In this document: positions 11,180 through 22,255 of the stretch, in pieces | Layout of the letters: every line of letters starts with the position of its first letter | Position numbering within the stretch: position 1 is the stretch's first letter | Source: a virus | Virus record (IMG/VR): IMGVR_UViG_3300025137_000020 | Location: 41,337-105,336 of that record | DNA: 64,000 bases | Reading direction: 5' to 3' (one strand) | Made by a program: the position numbers and the translations under genes | Notes under the pieces: generated by a model | What the model was told of the DNA's origin: nothing | Database searches by the model: none | Seen by the model: only the letters and a program-made list of their open reading frames with translations

Positions 11180-11187
11180 TATTTATA
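11180..11187 (-). promoter_or_regulatory. T4-type late promoter box (TATAAATA) for gp8
   Basis: A perfect TATAAATA on the minus strand lies in the short gap between the giant gene and gp8. It leaves a leader of roughly 25-30 nt before ATG 11149. T4-type late promoters consist essentially of this box and use gp55, gp33 and the clamp; gp33 is encoded in this window. Confidence 0.7.
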
Positions 11188-11215
11188 TGAGTTGCTGTGT
11201 AATTTATTTAGTTAT

Positions 11216-14200
11216 TTAAAAATCAAAATCACCAGACTCAACTCCACCGTCTGTAATTTCTATTGATTTACCTCCACCCGAAACTGCTGTTACTAATAGT
11301 GTTCTGGCATTAGAAACTATGTTTGTCGGTGTAGTGTCATTAGGAGAATCATATTGTGCTCCTGCAAAATATTTTGTACTGCCCATAGTAAATTTGATGT
11401 CTGACGTATCAGTATCATTAAACGTAACAGCATTACCACTTACTGGATTCACTGCTATATCAACAATTGGGTTTTGTTGGTCTGATGCATCAACTACTTT
11501 AAATGTGCCACTCCTGCCTGTGCCAGTTACCCGCATTCCATTTACTATAGTGCCTGTTGGTGCTCCGGCTAATCTAATTGTAGTTTCTTTAAATATAATA
11601 GATTTACCATTCCCAATGTCGCCCGTAAGAGGACTACTTAATTCAATTGCACTCTGTCCAATACTAACAATTGTAACAGTTCCTGTTGGAAAATTAGCAT
11701 TTGTTGATGTTACCACCATTCCGGTCGATAAGCTACTCATACTATTACCGCTTTTGCCAGTTATAGTATGCACTCCCAACTTAGTATCTCCATTTATATA
11801 CGGTCTTTTTATTACTACATTATTTCCTAAATTTCCTGTAGGAGCTGAACTTATAGTTATCTGACTATTTGGTACATCAATATTGGTAATTGTAATTGTA
11901 CCAGATGGCCAAGTCGATGCGGTACAGGTTAACACATCGCCGATATTTAAATCTGCAATTGTATTTGTATAGCCATCTCTAAATCCATCGATTGCAAATG
12001 TAGCAGATGCTGCAGCAGTTTGATTTCTATCAAAGGTGAATACAGAACTTTTAGCAGTAGGTGCTACTCCAAATGTTCCAGTTGCATCTTCAATAGTACC
12101 AGTAGGTAATGTAAAGTACGCGTTATTCGCCCAAGATACATAGCATCTACTTAGTTCATCGCTATTAAATGTGGTTCCTGCAAAATCTATTTCCGGTCCA
12201 ACCGTCGCTCTACTTAAAGAACTTAGATTTAATTTATGAAATCCAATTAGCTTAACTCCACTTCCAATATTTTTAAACGCAGCATTCAATGTAGTTACAT
12301 TAGTCGTATCCAAACCTCTTACATCAATATGTCTAAGACTTGAACAATTTTCAAACAGTGTTCTTAAATTAGTAAGATTTGAAGTATTACTAATTCCTTT
12401 AATAGAAATGAAGTCGGTTAGTCCGGTACAACCTTTTAGTGATAATGATGCACTAGTACTACCACCTTGTACTAACGCCGAATTACCCAAATAGAATTTT
12501 CTTAAGTGTGTTTTGAAATTAGCTCGAGCTGCTGTTAATTGTATTGCAGTGATTCCAGTTACCGCCGCGGATGGACCTGAACTATTAATAGCCCCCACAT
12601 TAAATTTGTGGTATGTACCAGCCACTTTAATTATAAATCGTTGTGGTGATGCAGTTTCAGTATACACGTGATACAAATCGCGGTCTCTCGATGTGTCTAC
12701 TTGATTTGAGGTGCCGTCACCCCAATCGATTGAGATGTTATGGCCATTCGACGACTGATCTTTTTGGAATGGCAATATAATCATATTAGTATTAGTACCA
12801 CCAGAAGCTGGAATTTCAATTTCTATCAGAGTTTCGACTGGTGCGCCAGTACTTATAAGTGAGCCATTAATTTCATCTGAATATTCAATACCATTTTTAA
12901 TTTCGTCAATTGTCACTGAAAAGTCTTGGCCTTCAATAATATGACTGTAATTGCTAATAGCTTCATCTGCATTTAATATAGGTGTCTTCCAATTAATAAT
13001 TTGAATTTTCTTTTCATAATCATCTGCACCTAATTTATACTTAGCTTTGCCACTAGTAAGTTCTTCAATAGATGGTTCTAAGCCATTAACTTCATCGATT
13101 CGTGGAGCATAGAATTGTACTGGGTGTTCGGCATCTAATGGATTAGCATTCTGAAGAACAGTCAGCTGAATCTTAGTCATAGCAGAATTAAATTTCCAAT
13201 CTCCACGACTTGTAGAAGCTGGTAATGTACGAACTTTCAGTGGATTAGTACTTGGAAGATAGATACCACTATCTTCGTGGTCTGTAGTTCCTACATGCCC
13301 GAATGGTCTAATATGTCCGACTACTAAGAACCATTGATTTTCATTCAGTGGGTTTCCATCGGGCGATGAGGTTGTAGTTGAATTTAATCCAAAGTCAAAG
13401 TCATCTATAAATGTTGGTGTATTTATTTCATCACCGCTGGTAATGTTTATAGCTTCAAGTGTCGCACCAGAATCATTAAGTCCTTTCCATCTAAATACTT
13501 TAATACCACCGTCTGTAGTGTCATAAGGATTTACTCCTGCAGCGTATCTAACATCAGAAGCTTTAACCCATACTGACATTCGATATGTTTTACGTGTATC
13601 TACATCTACTTGTGGGCTTATAAATCCACCATCAGCAAAACTTATTACTTTACCGCTACTTGTATTAATAGTACCACTTACTAAATTTGCCCTGCCTATA
13701 AATTCTGTGCCGGAGGTAGTTAATGTTTGACCGGCTTTAATCTTAACTAAAATATTTGCTGTTTCATATACACCCGCTGCAGTAGTTTTACCATAATTAA
13801 CTCCACCATCCGTAATAGTAATTGATGTTGGTTTACCACCGCTTACTACAATCGTAGCTTTAGCTCCAACACCCACGGCATCTGAATCATTCGGCGAATC
13901 GGTTATTTCTACATTAGTGTATGTTCCATTAGTATATCCACTACCAGCTACATATCCTGTGCCACTTAAAAATATACTAGAAAGTTTTGCCCAGTCACCA
14001 TCTTTATTTCTGGCCTCCCATAATACATCTGTACTTCCAAATGGTGTTACACCTTCGAGCTGAACGTTTTCTTGCGTTGTTCTAAATGGAGAGTTACTTC
14101 CACTATTAAAGGCAATTGGGTTACCTAGAGCTTCAAAATTATTATTGGTTCCGGTACCGACTGTAAATGGTAAATTACCAGCTAGTAGATTTGATTCTAT

Positions 14201-17200
14201 TATCGGCAGCGCGTTTAAATCAAAGTCGCCTAAATTAGTATTCTTATCGCCTTTTACATTATAGAAATTAGTATCTGCGGGATGTTTAATATCAATTGCA
14301 ACACAAGCCTCATCATTTGTTTTAAGTGTATTTAACGAAATATCATAGTCTACATTATCTTTTAAGTCAATAATAGTTTCTCTTCTTTCGTCAATCTCGT
14401 CTTTGCCTTTTACTATATCAGAATCAAAACCTTCTTTAATATTAACGTCTTTGATATAGAAATATTCTCCGCTAGCATCACCAGTATACCCAGCATAACC
14501 ACGAAGTGCATTATCCTTTAGTGTAGTAACAAATCTAACTATAGGTCTAGGGTCTTGTTGAACAGAAGGTGCAATAAATTTATGAGTAAATGGTATCCAA
14601 TTGCCCTTTTCTGTCACAACTACTGGTTCAGTTCCATACGCGTCATAGCCGGCAAGATCGCCCGTCATAATCTGAAACTCGCCTGATAGATTTGAGAACA
14701 AAGGATTTCCAGTATCGTCATACACATATTGACCACTAATTTCGTCCGTAGCTCTTTGATTGATTCCTGCCATAACATGAATCTGTTCTAGTTTAGTATT
14801 TGTTGACGGTATATAAATCTTTCCGGTGACCTCATAAATCTCGCCTGGATTATATAATTCGCCTATTCCAAATCCACCAGACTCGTCACCGAGTGAAACA
14901 TAATGTAATACTGAAGAAGACGCAATATATTTTAAAGCACCATATTTACCTTTAGGTACGCCCAAGTATGGATTTCCGCTTGAATGATATTCTTGACCAA
15001 CATCCGCAGAATCTAAAGTTCTGTTCTCTAATGCAGGTACAATTAGAGTTCCGCCGTATTTAGTTGCGCCATCTGTGGCTGCAATACTGCTGAAATCTAC
15101 GGGTCTGTAAAATTCTGTATAAAAATTGGGGTGTTGATTTGTTCTTCCTATAAACCCAGCATCTGGAGCATCGGCGACTATACATTGGAAATTCCCTTGG
15201 TATACCCTCTTTCTTTTCTCGCGAACTTTAAAATTCTCAAGCTTCCAATTGTATTCATACAGTCTTTCGAGATCAGCGATTGCGGTATTAATTGCTAAAC
15301 TATTACCAGTCCTAGTTTGGTCTCTATCAACAATATGGTCAATTAGAATTTTAGGGTCATTCTCATCTGCGGGAATGTAAAGCTTATGTGTATTAGCGCC
15401 TTCTACAATCAGACCATTGTCTAATGGCTCTACTTTAACAAATCCACCGCTTCCGCTGATCCCATCGCCCGAATCTCTATTATAAAGTTGAAGTATATTT
15501 TCGCCAATAGATAGAAATTCTGATTCAAATACGAATAGGCTATAAAATTCACTCTCTGAAGTAATATTATTCAGCTGATTATTCTGGTCAGGTACTACTC
15601 TAACTGCCGTAGTAGATTTGTAATAGTCTACTGGAGTTCTTGTCCTACTTATCGAGTCGGCGTTAGTGTCATCAACTCTTAACTGGTGACCATTATGTGC
15701 AAAAGAGTATCCACCTTCAGCGTCTCCAATGTACAGATATATTCTACATATGCCTTCTAATGATGAGTTGAATTTAAATTCGTGAGGGCCTGTTCCGTGG
15801 TGTCCAGTACCACCCAAATCTGCATTTGGATTTCCAACACAAGAACTCGGGCTCGACCGACGTATTGGAAAATACTTTCCAATTTTACCGGCAGACAAGA
15901 ATAGATTCGCAGGAATATTTTTATCATTAATTTTAGTGGCATTAAACGAAATTTCATATGCCCGGTCTGATTCCCATCTAAAGTCATCCGATACATATGC
16001 ACCGAGCTCTCCTTTATTCACCGGTTCATTCGTAGAGAACTTAACATCTCTTGTTAAGTACAAGGGTCTGTCGTGAGTATTGCTTGCAAGCGCATTATGT
16101 TCAGTATTAATTTCACCATTACCTACAGTATCAACTATCAATGTTATGTCGGATAAACCTGAAAGATTTCCAATTTCAGCATTTGGAATGACAAATCTGT
16201 CGTATTCGTCAAAACCAGTTATATCAGTCAATAAGTCAATTTGACCATAGCTTCCGCCAATGCCCGCTCGATATGCTAATTCTAAACCACTACCAAACGA
16301 GCTTGTGATATCAACGCCATCTTTATCGGTTATAGTAAATTGGCCGTCAGTAAGTAATGTGTGCTCACTTATTGTACCAACAAGCGCTGACCTGCTAGCA
16401 GCTCCAGTTCGCCTAAAGCTTCGAGGTGTTGTAGCCTTAAGAGCTTGTGCGGAGTCTCCGCCCAATGATATAGTATTATTTAATTCCAATACTTCAATAC
16501 CACCGTTATATGTGAGTGGCGTGTAGTCAGTACTGGTTTCGGTCGCAGGAATTGGATTATGAGCAGGACTGTCAGAGGTTAACCTATCAAACGAAATACC
16601 AACTTTATCTGTTTCAGTAATTAAATATTTAACTTCTTCTTCGTCGCTTTTATTGGTTGAGTAGATATCTCTTACATCAATATTTGTAGGATATTTTGAC
16701 AACTGGTGAGGCAAAACATTATTGTGTAATAATGAATGTACACTCGGCGCTTCATTATTTTCATCTAAGTAATCAATTCTCGGTCTTGCGAATTCAATTT
16801 CATTGCCGGTAGTAATAGCTCTATACAAAAAACTTCTAATTAGAACCGCATTGGTGTCAGTGCCCAGCGAAAATTCTTGGATAGTTATACTAGAAATTTT
16901 ATTTTTAGTTTCAACAGAGTATATTCCGCCATCACTGTAATCATTATAGCTTAAGCTTTCAGCTTCCGTTCTTTTAAAGAAATTTTTATTATACGTGCCG
17001 TTACTGCCATCAGCTTTAGTTATATATCCAACTGCCATATACCATTTGCCTACTTCAATCCCATCTGGCAGAGAACTCAAATCAAAACTGAAAAAGTATG
17101 GATTATTAGTAGTAATTGTGTTATTCCGTTTCGACGCTACAGTTCCTCTTACACCACTACTTGTGCTGGTATATGGATAAGCGCCAAAATACAATTTGCC

Positions 17201-20200
17201 ATCGACCGCCTCATTAATTTTAAAAAATTGAATAAATCTGTAATCTTTAATCGCGGATTGGGTAGCTATAATCGGTGACTTGTATCCGCCGTTAGACCTT
17301 ATGCCCTCTACTGCATTTTTACTCGCGGCCCATACTACATCAATGTCTCCAAAGGGTCCAGTTCTAAATTCTCTAACCGACTCAGCATCATCTTTACTAA
17401 CACCATTCAAGCCAGTCCGATTCCATCGCCCAGTAACGCCATTCGCAGTAGTGTTAAAGTCACCGATACCCGGTCTCCACGGCAAATAGCTGGAAGATTT
17501 GAGTAGATTGGTTTCTACTTCAGGCGCAATATCCATTGAATGAACTCCGCTCAATTTAGAATCTTTCACTAAAGTGCCGACTGCAAATGTATTAGGATAT
17601 GTTTTGTTTGAATCAGTTGCTGGTGTAGGAACTACTGGAAGTGAGCTATTAGCAATTTTATTAAATCCAAAATTTGGGTCATGTTTTAAAATCGCATTGT
17701 TATAAACTGGTTTACCGTCAGCTCTTTCAATTTTTAAATTCTTAAATAGTGTACTAGGTACGTGTCCCTCTACTTTATTGGTAGTCGCGGGGCTGTAATG
17801 TCCAATAAGAACTATTCTAAACTTAGTTGAGGTTGGGTCAAACTTTGTAGACGAACGGCCAGTTTGATTTACGGGATATTTATTATATGAATATGGTGCG
17901 GTTCCAATTCGGGTATCAGCTCTGCGTGGATTAAATCCACTAAAGTTAGCAGTAAACGTTCTCGACTGCCCTCCAGTTAGATTGACACCACCGGCTATTC
18001 CGTAATTAAAGATCTGCTGCTCGTCAGAGAAAATTCTATTACCAGCATCATCAATACTGCTAACGCCGGCAAAAACCCTATTAGTTTTATCTGGCAATAA
18101 ATTTTCAATCTCTAATGATATATTGTATGTAGCATCTTCATCAATAGGTATTTCTAAAGGAATTTCTAACCATTGAGAATTACCATATAATACTAATCCG
18201 CCAAAGGCTTCGTCGTAATCATACCCGCCATGGTCAGCTCCGGTTTGCGCGTAATCGTTATAAGCAGTCACATATGGTGACCAGTCGTATCCAGTGAAAT
18301 CAATTTTACTGAGATACTTTGGATCGCTAGCTTCTAATTCGCTTCTGTGCTCCACCCAAGCACCATTTATATATTCTGAAACAGCTCCATTTGCATTAAT
18401 TCTTAATTTTTGATAGCCTGATGTGGGGTGAGCAATAACTACCGGATTACCCGTCAATACAGGTGTGTCAATACTAATTCTTTCTGTGCCGATGAATGGA
18501 TAATGTTCACATTTATCTGATGTAGTATATCTCAGTGATAATGACGGACTCACTTGCTGAGCATTGAGTGTCGACGTTAAAGTCGAGCTCGTCACTGTTT
18601 GAGACTTTTCAAATATTCTGTTATGCCTTTTGTCGTATACGATACATTGCGCAGTTCGCTTTCTGCTCCATGTAGTAGTCGAATTGCGATACTGAACACT
18701 GCCTTTGCTCTTTAACCATTCTCTTAAAAATGGTTCTCCTTGACTATTATTTCCTAATCTACAAGAAGATGCATCCTGAGTATATACAATAGCAATCTCA
18801 TTAGCTGAAATATTATCTAAGTGATTTACTAACTGCGATTCGGCGGCTTCGCTTTCAATGGTACTGTTGCCATACGTATCGTATGCTGCAGCCGAATAAG
18901 TTTTAGTAGTTGGATTGAATACTATTATGTTATGTCCGCGATTTACTTGGCCATAATTATATGTTGTAGCCGAACTGGTGGCTACTAATGTTGCGGAGCC
19001 AGATGCATTTTGAGTGGTAAGGTCTGGAAATATACCAGTACCTAGATTTGTGCCCGATAGCAATGTATTACCATCAGCTCTAAGACGGGCAATGTGCCAA
19101 GTTCCGTGTGTCGCTCCAGTTACCACCTCAGAAATATTTTCTTTCTTTATAACGTAAGTAGAATCACCGTCAGTGTGTCTGTAACTACCAAGCTTATTGG
19201 CAGAATATGCTCTATCAAAATCAGAGTTTGTTGCACTGCTTATTGTAATAGCCGACAATAAATCAAAAGTAGTACTAGGTCTTGCGACAGTTCTATCTGT
19301 AAAAGTAACGCCCCTAGCATACTCATCCTTTGAATCTAATTGTGTTCCCACAACTCTGAATACTGTATCTACAGCCTTTTGTTCTGCTGTAGCTGTTACG
19401 CCATTATCTGTAACCAATACGGAAACCTGTTTCTGACCATTTGGCAAATCATCAATTTGTTTAATTGATAATTCTCTTTCGTAGCCATCTTGACCTGTCC
19501 ATTTTGTACCAGCTACATATTTATCACTACCAGATTCCTTTAATTTAAAAGACAATTCAATTTCGGAATCTTTAGTAATCCTTGCGCCAGTACGTATACC
19601 GGTTCCATTACCATCTAAAGAAATATATTTGTCTTCGTATGCTAATGAATTAATACTGTTCAAAATAGCGTTATTGGTGTGTCCTTTTAGCGTAAAGCCG
19701 GCTGAATCACCATTAGTATCGATACCACCGTCACCGATTTGTTTTATTCTTAGTCCACTGTCGTGGTCATAGAACGTATCTTTTTTGCTATTAAAGTTAG
19801 GTTGAGTCGTTTTGTAAAATGCTGAGAATTTCTCATATAGAATAATTTCTAACAATACATTAAAGAAGTATTCCAACCAACCCGGCTGCCATTTTGGTGA
19901 GTGTTGGCCCTTTGCGACAGTCTGTTGAATAGCAGAAAGCCATACGCGTACACCATCAGCAACATTAATTCTTAATGGATCGCTATCTTTAGCTCGTCTA
20001 GATTCTAGTTCTAAGTACAACGCAGTAAAGAACTTTAAACCAGACGGGTGAATAAGTTTATTATAATCAGTATCCCATCTATCAACAGATAGGTTTGTTC
20101 TGATTACATATGAAAATTCTTGAAAGTAATCGCTATCGTGAAGTTTATTTACATCAGATAAAAATCCTTTTGTTCCGGCCCAAGATATTTTTCTAGGGTA

Positions 20201-22249
20201 TGAACTTCCACTGGAAGAAAGCCCAAAATTAGTTTCTACTATCGGGCTGCTAGCACTTCCAAACCCCTTTAACGCTGACGCGATAATCAGGTTCCGTCCC
20301 TTATTTGTAAAGTTAGTACTTCCATTATTATTAAAATCAATATCAATTATCTTGTTTAAGCCTGGTAATGACTTAGCGTTAACGTAATTTTTCAGCTCGG
20401 TGTCAGTACATACTCTATCATAAAAAGCAAACTGGTAAAAATATAATTCGCCATCTGGGTTTAAACCCTTTTCGCCACTTGTACCTGTTGAACCACTATT
20501 ATGGCAATACCCAAGCATCGATGGATATAGTGACATTTGATGATCGTTACGATCAATATTTCCGTTAGTTGTTGGCGTTATAGATTGCGGGCCGTTATCG
20601 GTCACGCCCGAATTTGTCATTGCAATTTTAACTACATCAAATGTAGTCATGATTCCGTTAGCTATTGTTGATTCTACAGTAATAGCTAATCTAATTCTCT
20701 GTCTACCTAAATTTGCGGTTTCTTGGAATGGAAATGCGCCTACTCCCGTTACATAGTTGTTAAATGTTTTACTAAAATCATTTTGATGATTACCAAACCG
20801 GCCAGCAATATTAAGATTATTGCTACCATCGATTTTAATAGAAACCCCACCGTCTTTACCTGCGTCTAGGCTTAGCTCATTTGCGCTTGCAAAATGAAGA
20901 TTGCTCGCGGCGAAAAGCGGGGAGTATTTGTGTGCATTTTGCTGGTTAGAATTATATCCAGCGGGTGGAGTAGGGTCTTTTCTATAATTATTTCCAAATT
21001 TAAAATCGATAAAGTATGTTGCTTTATTAACTTGCGAGTATGCACCCTGTTGGTAAAAAGCAATTCGTCTGTAATCCTCAAACCCCTTCTTATACCAGTA
21101 TTTTTCTAGTGTTGAAGATTCATCTGCAGTACCTTGGTATATGCCATCAGATGGTTTAAACAATACCTCTTTTGGATAAAATATAGAAGCAATCTCGTCA
21201 AAAAAGATTTTAAAGAAAGATTCGAGTGAAGCTTCACTACCCCGTGTATTATAATATTCTACAACCTTTTTATATAGTGAATTTCTATCTAAATTTTTAG
21301 CTTCGGGTATGCCTTTAGCAATTTCTTTTGATATTCTTCCAAGATAGTCATCTGTAGTTTTATCGATGTCGTGCTCTTCTAAAATTCTTTTTACCACATT
21401 AGTGGGTGAAGCAATAACATCACTGACTGTAAATATAGTAGTACCAAGAATATCAATTTCAATAACATCATCAATCCTGTATCCTTGCCCTGGTTTATTA
21501 GGAAAAACTGATACCGTTTTTCCCGTATCAACTACGATGTCTAATGTTAGGCCGGATCCGTGTCCGCCTATAGTTGGAACATTAGAAAAATTAATTAAAT
21601 CAGTTTTTGTCGGTGTAATCGCGGTGGTTAATGCAATAGGATTAATTGTCCCTTTTGAATACGCAGCTGACGTTGTGATGTCTGCAGTAATAGTCGATGC
21701 ACTTACGTGCTCAGACCACAATACATTTTCTAAATTGTCAATTTTACTACCAATTGGGTCAACCAACCAATCTCTATCATAAAAATCATATTTAACTTTA
21801 CCATCGAGTATTGATAGCATTACCCAAGTATCATTATAAGCAGTTCGACTAGAGTCGAGCCTCATTATAAAATACTCTGGCTGAATAAGACCTCTATAAA
21901 CTATAGTTCCTTTCGCTGATTGAGGAAAATTGCTCGCTACAATTTCTTCATCTGTCAATTTACCATATTGCTGATTATAAGTCGACGGGACAAATGATTT
22001 TACATCAAGTCCAAGTCGTGCATCAGATTCTTTTAAATCTGCATATTGAAGTTCTTCGCCAGAGCCAGTATTAATAATACTAATTCCGTTAACGACCCCA
22101 TCAATATTCATATAATCGTAATACTCTGTCAAAAGAGTAATAAGATTACTTGCATTACCTCTCAATTGCTCGGGTATGAGCGATTCTACGCGAGAAGACT
22201 CGTTATTATGTGGCTGAATTGCAAATGATTCAATGGCTTCGTGTGACAT
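11216..22249 (-). CDS. Giant multidomain baseplate/fibre protein, 3677 aa (gp7 position)
   Basis: This 11-kb gene lies between gp6 and gp8, where T4 has gp7 (about 1030 aa). Residues about 1-370 look phage-structural, with the block ISKEIAKGIPEAKNLDRNSL...KEVLFKPSDG seen in large structural proteins of marine T4-like phages. The long middle holds several beta-sandwich-like modules of LamG/carbohydrate-binding style (for example residues around 620-680, QFAFYDRVCTDTELKNYVNA). Residues about 3155-3200 contain a PKD-like ISIDWGDGTSNQVD. Residues about 3260-3400 carry BspA-type leucine-rich repeats (SLRHIDVRGLDTTNVTTLNA). The C-terminus has short beta repeats. It is probably a wedge protein enlarged with host-binding modules. 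The N-terminal assignment is moderate; the domain calls rest on pattern only. Confidence 0.8.
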   Translation of the reverse strand: MSHEAIESFAIQPHNNESSRVESLIPEQLRGNASNLITLLTEYYDYMNIDGVVNGISIINTGSGEELQYADLKESDARLGLDVKSFVPSTYNQQYGKLTDEEIVASNFPQSAKGTIVYRGLIQPEYFIMRLDSSRTAYNDTWVMLSILDGKVKYDFYDRDWLVDPIGSKIDNLENVLWSEHVSASTITADITTSAAYSKGTINPIALTTAITPTKTDLINFSNVPTIGGHGSGLTLDIVVDTGKTVSVFPNKPGQGYRIDDVIEIDILGTTIFTVSDVIASPTNVVKRILEEHDIDKTTDDYLGRISKEIAKGIPEAKNLDRNSLYKKVVEYYNTRGSEASLESFFKIFFDEIASIFYPKEVLFKPSDGIYQGTADESSTLEKYWYKKGFEDYRRIAFYQQGAYSQVNKATYFIDFKFGNNYRKDPTPPAGYNSNQQNAHKYSPLFAASNLHFASANELSLDAGKDGGVSIKIDGSNNLNIAGRFGNHQNDFSKTFNNYVTGVGAFPFQETANLGRQRIRLAITVESTIANGIMTTFDVVKIAMTNSGVTDNGPQSITPTTNGNIDRNDHQMSLYPSMLGYCHNSGSTGTSGEKGLNPDGELYFYQFAFYDRVCTDTELKNYVNAKSLPGLNKIIDIDFNNNGSTNFTNKGRNLIIASALKGFGSASSPIVETNFGLSSSGSSYPRKISWAGTKGFLSDVNKLHDSDYFQEFSYVIRTNLSVDRWDTDYNKLIHPSGLKFFTALYLELESRRAKDSDPLRINVADGVRVWLSAIQQTVAKGQHSPKWQPGWLEYFFNVLLEIILYEKFSAFYKTTQPNFNSKKDTFYDHDSGLRIKQIGDGGIDTNGDSAGFTLKGHTNNAILNSINSLAYEDKYISLDGNGTGIRTGARITKDSEIELSFKLKESGSDKYVAGTKWTGQDGYERELSIKQIDDLPNGQKQVSVLVTDNGVTATAEQKAVDTVFRVVGTQLDSKDEYARGVTFTDRTVARPSTTFDLLSAITISSATNSDFDRAYSANKLGSYRHTDGDSTYVIKKENISEVVTGATHGTWHIARLRADGNTLLSGTNLGTGIFPDLTTQNASGSATLVATSSATTYNYGQVNRGHNIIVFNPTTKTYSAAAYDTYGNSTIESEAAESQLVNHLDNISANEIAIVYTQDASSCRLGNNSQGEPFLREWLKSKGSVQYRNSTTTWSRKRTAQCIVYDKRHNRIFEKSQTVTSSTLTSTLNAQQVSPSLSLRYTTSDKCEHYPFIGTERISIDTPVLTGNPVVIAHPTSGYQKLRINANGAVSEYINGAWVEHRSELEASDPKYLSKIDFTGYDWSPYVTAYNDYAQTGADHGGYDYDEAFGGLVLYGNSQWLEIPLEIPIDEDATYNISLEIENLLPDKTNRVFAGVSSIDDAGNRIFSDEQQIFNYGIAGGVNLTGGQSRTFTANFSGFNPRRADTRIGTAPYSYNKYPVNQTGRSSTKFDPTSTKFRIVLIGHYSPATTNKVEGHVPSTLFKNLKIERADGKPVYNNAILKHDPNFGFNKIANSSLPVVPTPATDSNKTYPNTFAVGTLVKDSKLSGVHSMDIAPEVETNLLKSSSYLPWRPGIGDFNTTANGVTGRWNRTGLNGVSKDDAESVREFRTGPFGDIDVVWAASKNAVEGIRSNGGYKSPIIATQSAIKDYRFIQFFKINEAVDGKLYFGAYPYTSTSSGVRGTVASKRNNTITTNNPYFFSFDLSSLPDGIEVGKWYMAVGYITKADGSNGTYNKNFFKRTEAESLSYNDYSDGGIYSVETKNKISSITIQEFSLGTDTNAVLIRSFLYRAITTGNEIEFARPRIDYLDENNEAPSVHSLLHNNVLPHQLSKYPTNIDVRDIYSTNKSDEEEVKYLITETDKVGISFDRLTSDSPAHNPIPATETSTDYTPLTYNGGIEVLELNNTISLGGDSAQALKATTPRSFRRTGAASRSALVGTISEHTLLTDGQFTITDKDGVDITSSFGSGLELAYRAGIGGSYGQIDLLTDITGFDEYDRFVIPNAEIGNLSGLSDITLIVDTVGNGEINTEHNALASNTHDRPLYLTRDVKFSTNEPVNKGELGAYVSDDFRWESDRAYEISFNATKINDKNIPANLFLSAGKIGKYFPIRRSSPSSCVGNPNADLGGTGHHGTGPHEFKFNSSLEGICRIYLYIGDAEGGYSFAHNGHQLRVDDTNADSISRTRTPVDYYKSTTAVRVVPDQNNQLNNITSESEFYSLFVFESEFLSIGENILQLYNRDSGDGISGSGGFVKVEPLDNGLIVEGANTHKLYIPADENDPKILIDHIVDRDQTRTGNSLAINTAIADLERLYEYNWKLENFKVREKRKRVYQGNFQCIVADAPDAGFIGRTNQHPNFYTEFYRPVDFSSIAATDGATKYGGTLIVPALENRTLDSADVGQEYHSSGNPYLGVPKGKYGALKYIASSSVLHYVSLGDESGGFGIGELYNPGEIYEVTGKIYIPSTNTKLEQIHVMAGINQRATDEISGQYVYDDTGNPLFSNLSGEFQIMTGDLAGYDAYGTEPVVVTEKGNWIPFTHKFIAPSVQQDPRPIVRFVTTLKDNALRGYAGYTGDASGEYFYIKDVNIKEGFDSDIVKGKDEIDERRETIIDLKDNVDYDISLNTLKTNDEACVAIDIKHPADTNFYNVKGDKNTNLGDFDLNALPIIESNLLAGNLPFTVGTGTNNNFEALGNPIAFNSGSNSPFRTTQENVQLEGVTPFGSTDVLWEARNKDGDWAKLSSIFLSGTGYVAGSGYTNGTYTNVEITDSPNDSDAVGVGAKATIVVSGGKPTSITITDGGVNYGKTTAAGVYETANILVKIKAGQTLTTSGTEFIGRANLVSGTINTSSGKVISFADGGFISPQVDVDTRKTYRMSVWVKASDVRYAAGVNPYDTTDGGIKVFRWKGLNDSGATLEAINITSGDEINTPTFIDDFDFGLNSTTTSSPDGNPLNENQWFLVVGHIRPFGHVGTTDHEDSGIYLPSTNPLKVRTLPASTSRGDWKFNSAMTKIQLTVLQNANPLDAEHPVQFYAPRIDEVNGLEPSIEELTSGKAKYKLGADDYEKKIQIINWKTPILNADEAISNYSHIIEGQDFSVTIDEIKNGIEYSDEINGSLISTGAPVETLIEIEIPASGGTNTNMIILPFQKDQSSNGHNISIDWGDGTSNQVDTSRDRDLYHVYTETASPQRFIIKVAGTYHKFNVGAINSSGPSAAVTGITAIQLTAARANFKTHLRKFYLGNSALVQGGSTSASLSLKGCTGLTDFISIKGISNTSNLTNLRTLFENCSSLRHIDVRGLDTTNVTTLNAAFKNIGSGVKLIGFHKLNLSSLSRATVGPEIDFAGTTFNSDELSRCYVSWANNAYFTLPTGTIEDATGTFGVAPTAKSSVFTFDRNQTAAASATFAIDGFRDGYTNTIADLNIGDVLTCTASTWPSGTITITNIDVPNSQITISSAPTGNLGNNVVIKRPYINGDTKLGVHTITGKSGNSMSSLSTGMVVTSTNANFPTGTVTIVSIGQSAIELSSPLTGDIGNGKSIIFKETTIRLAGAPTGTIVNGMRVTGTGRSGTFKVVDASDQQNPIVDIAVNPVSGNAVTFNDTDTSDIKFTMGSTKYFAGAQYDSPNDTTPTNIVSNARTLLVTAVSGGGKSIEITDGGVESGDFDF

Positions 22250-22255
22250 ATTTTA

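Noticed and set aside
11319-11864. 181-codon plus-strand frame inside the giant gene
   Set aside because: Antisense shadow of beta-repeat coding sequence, with hydrophobic biased translation and no promoter or binding site.
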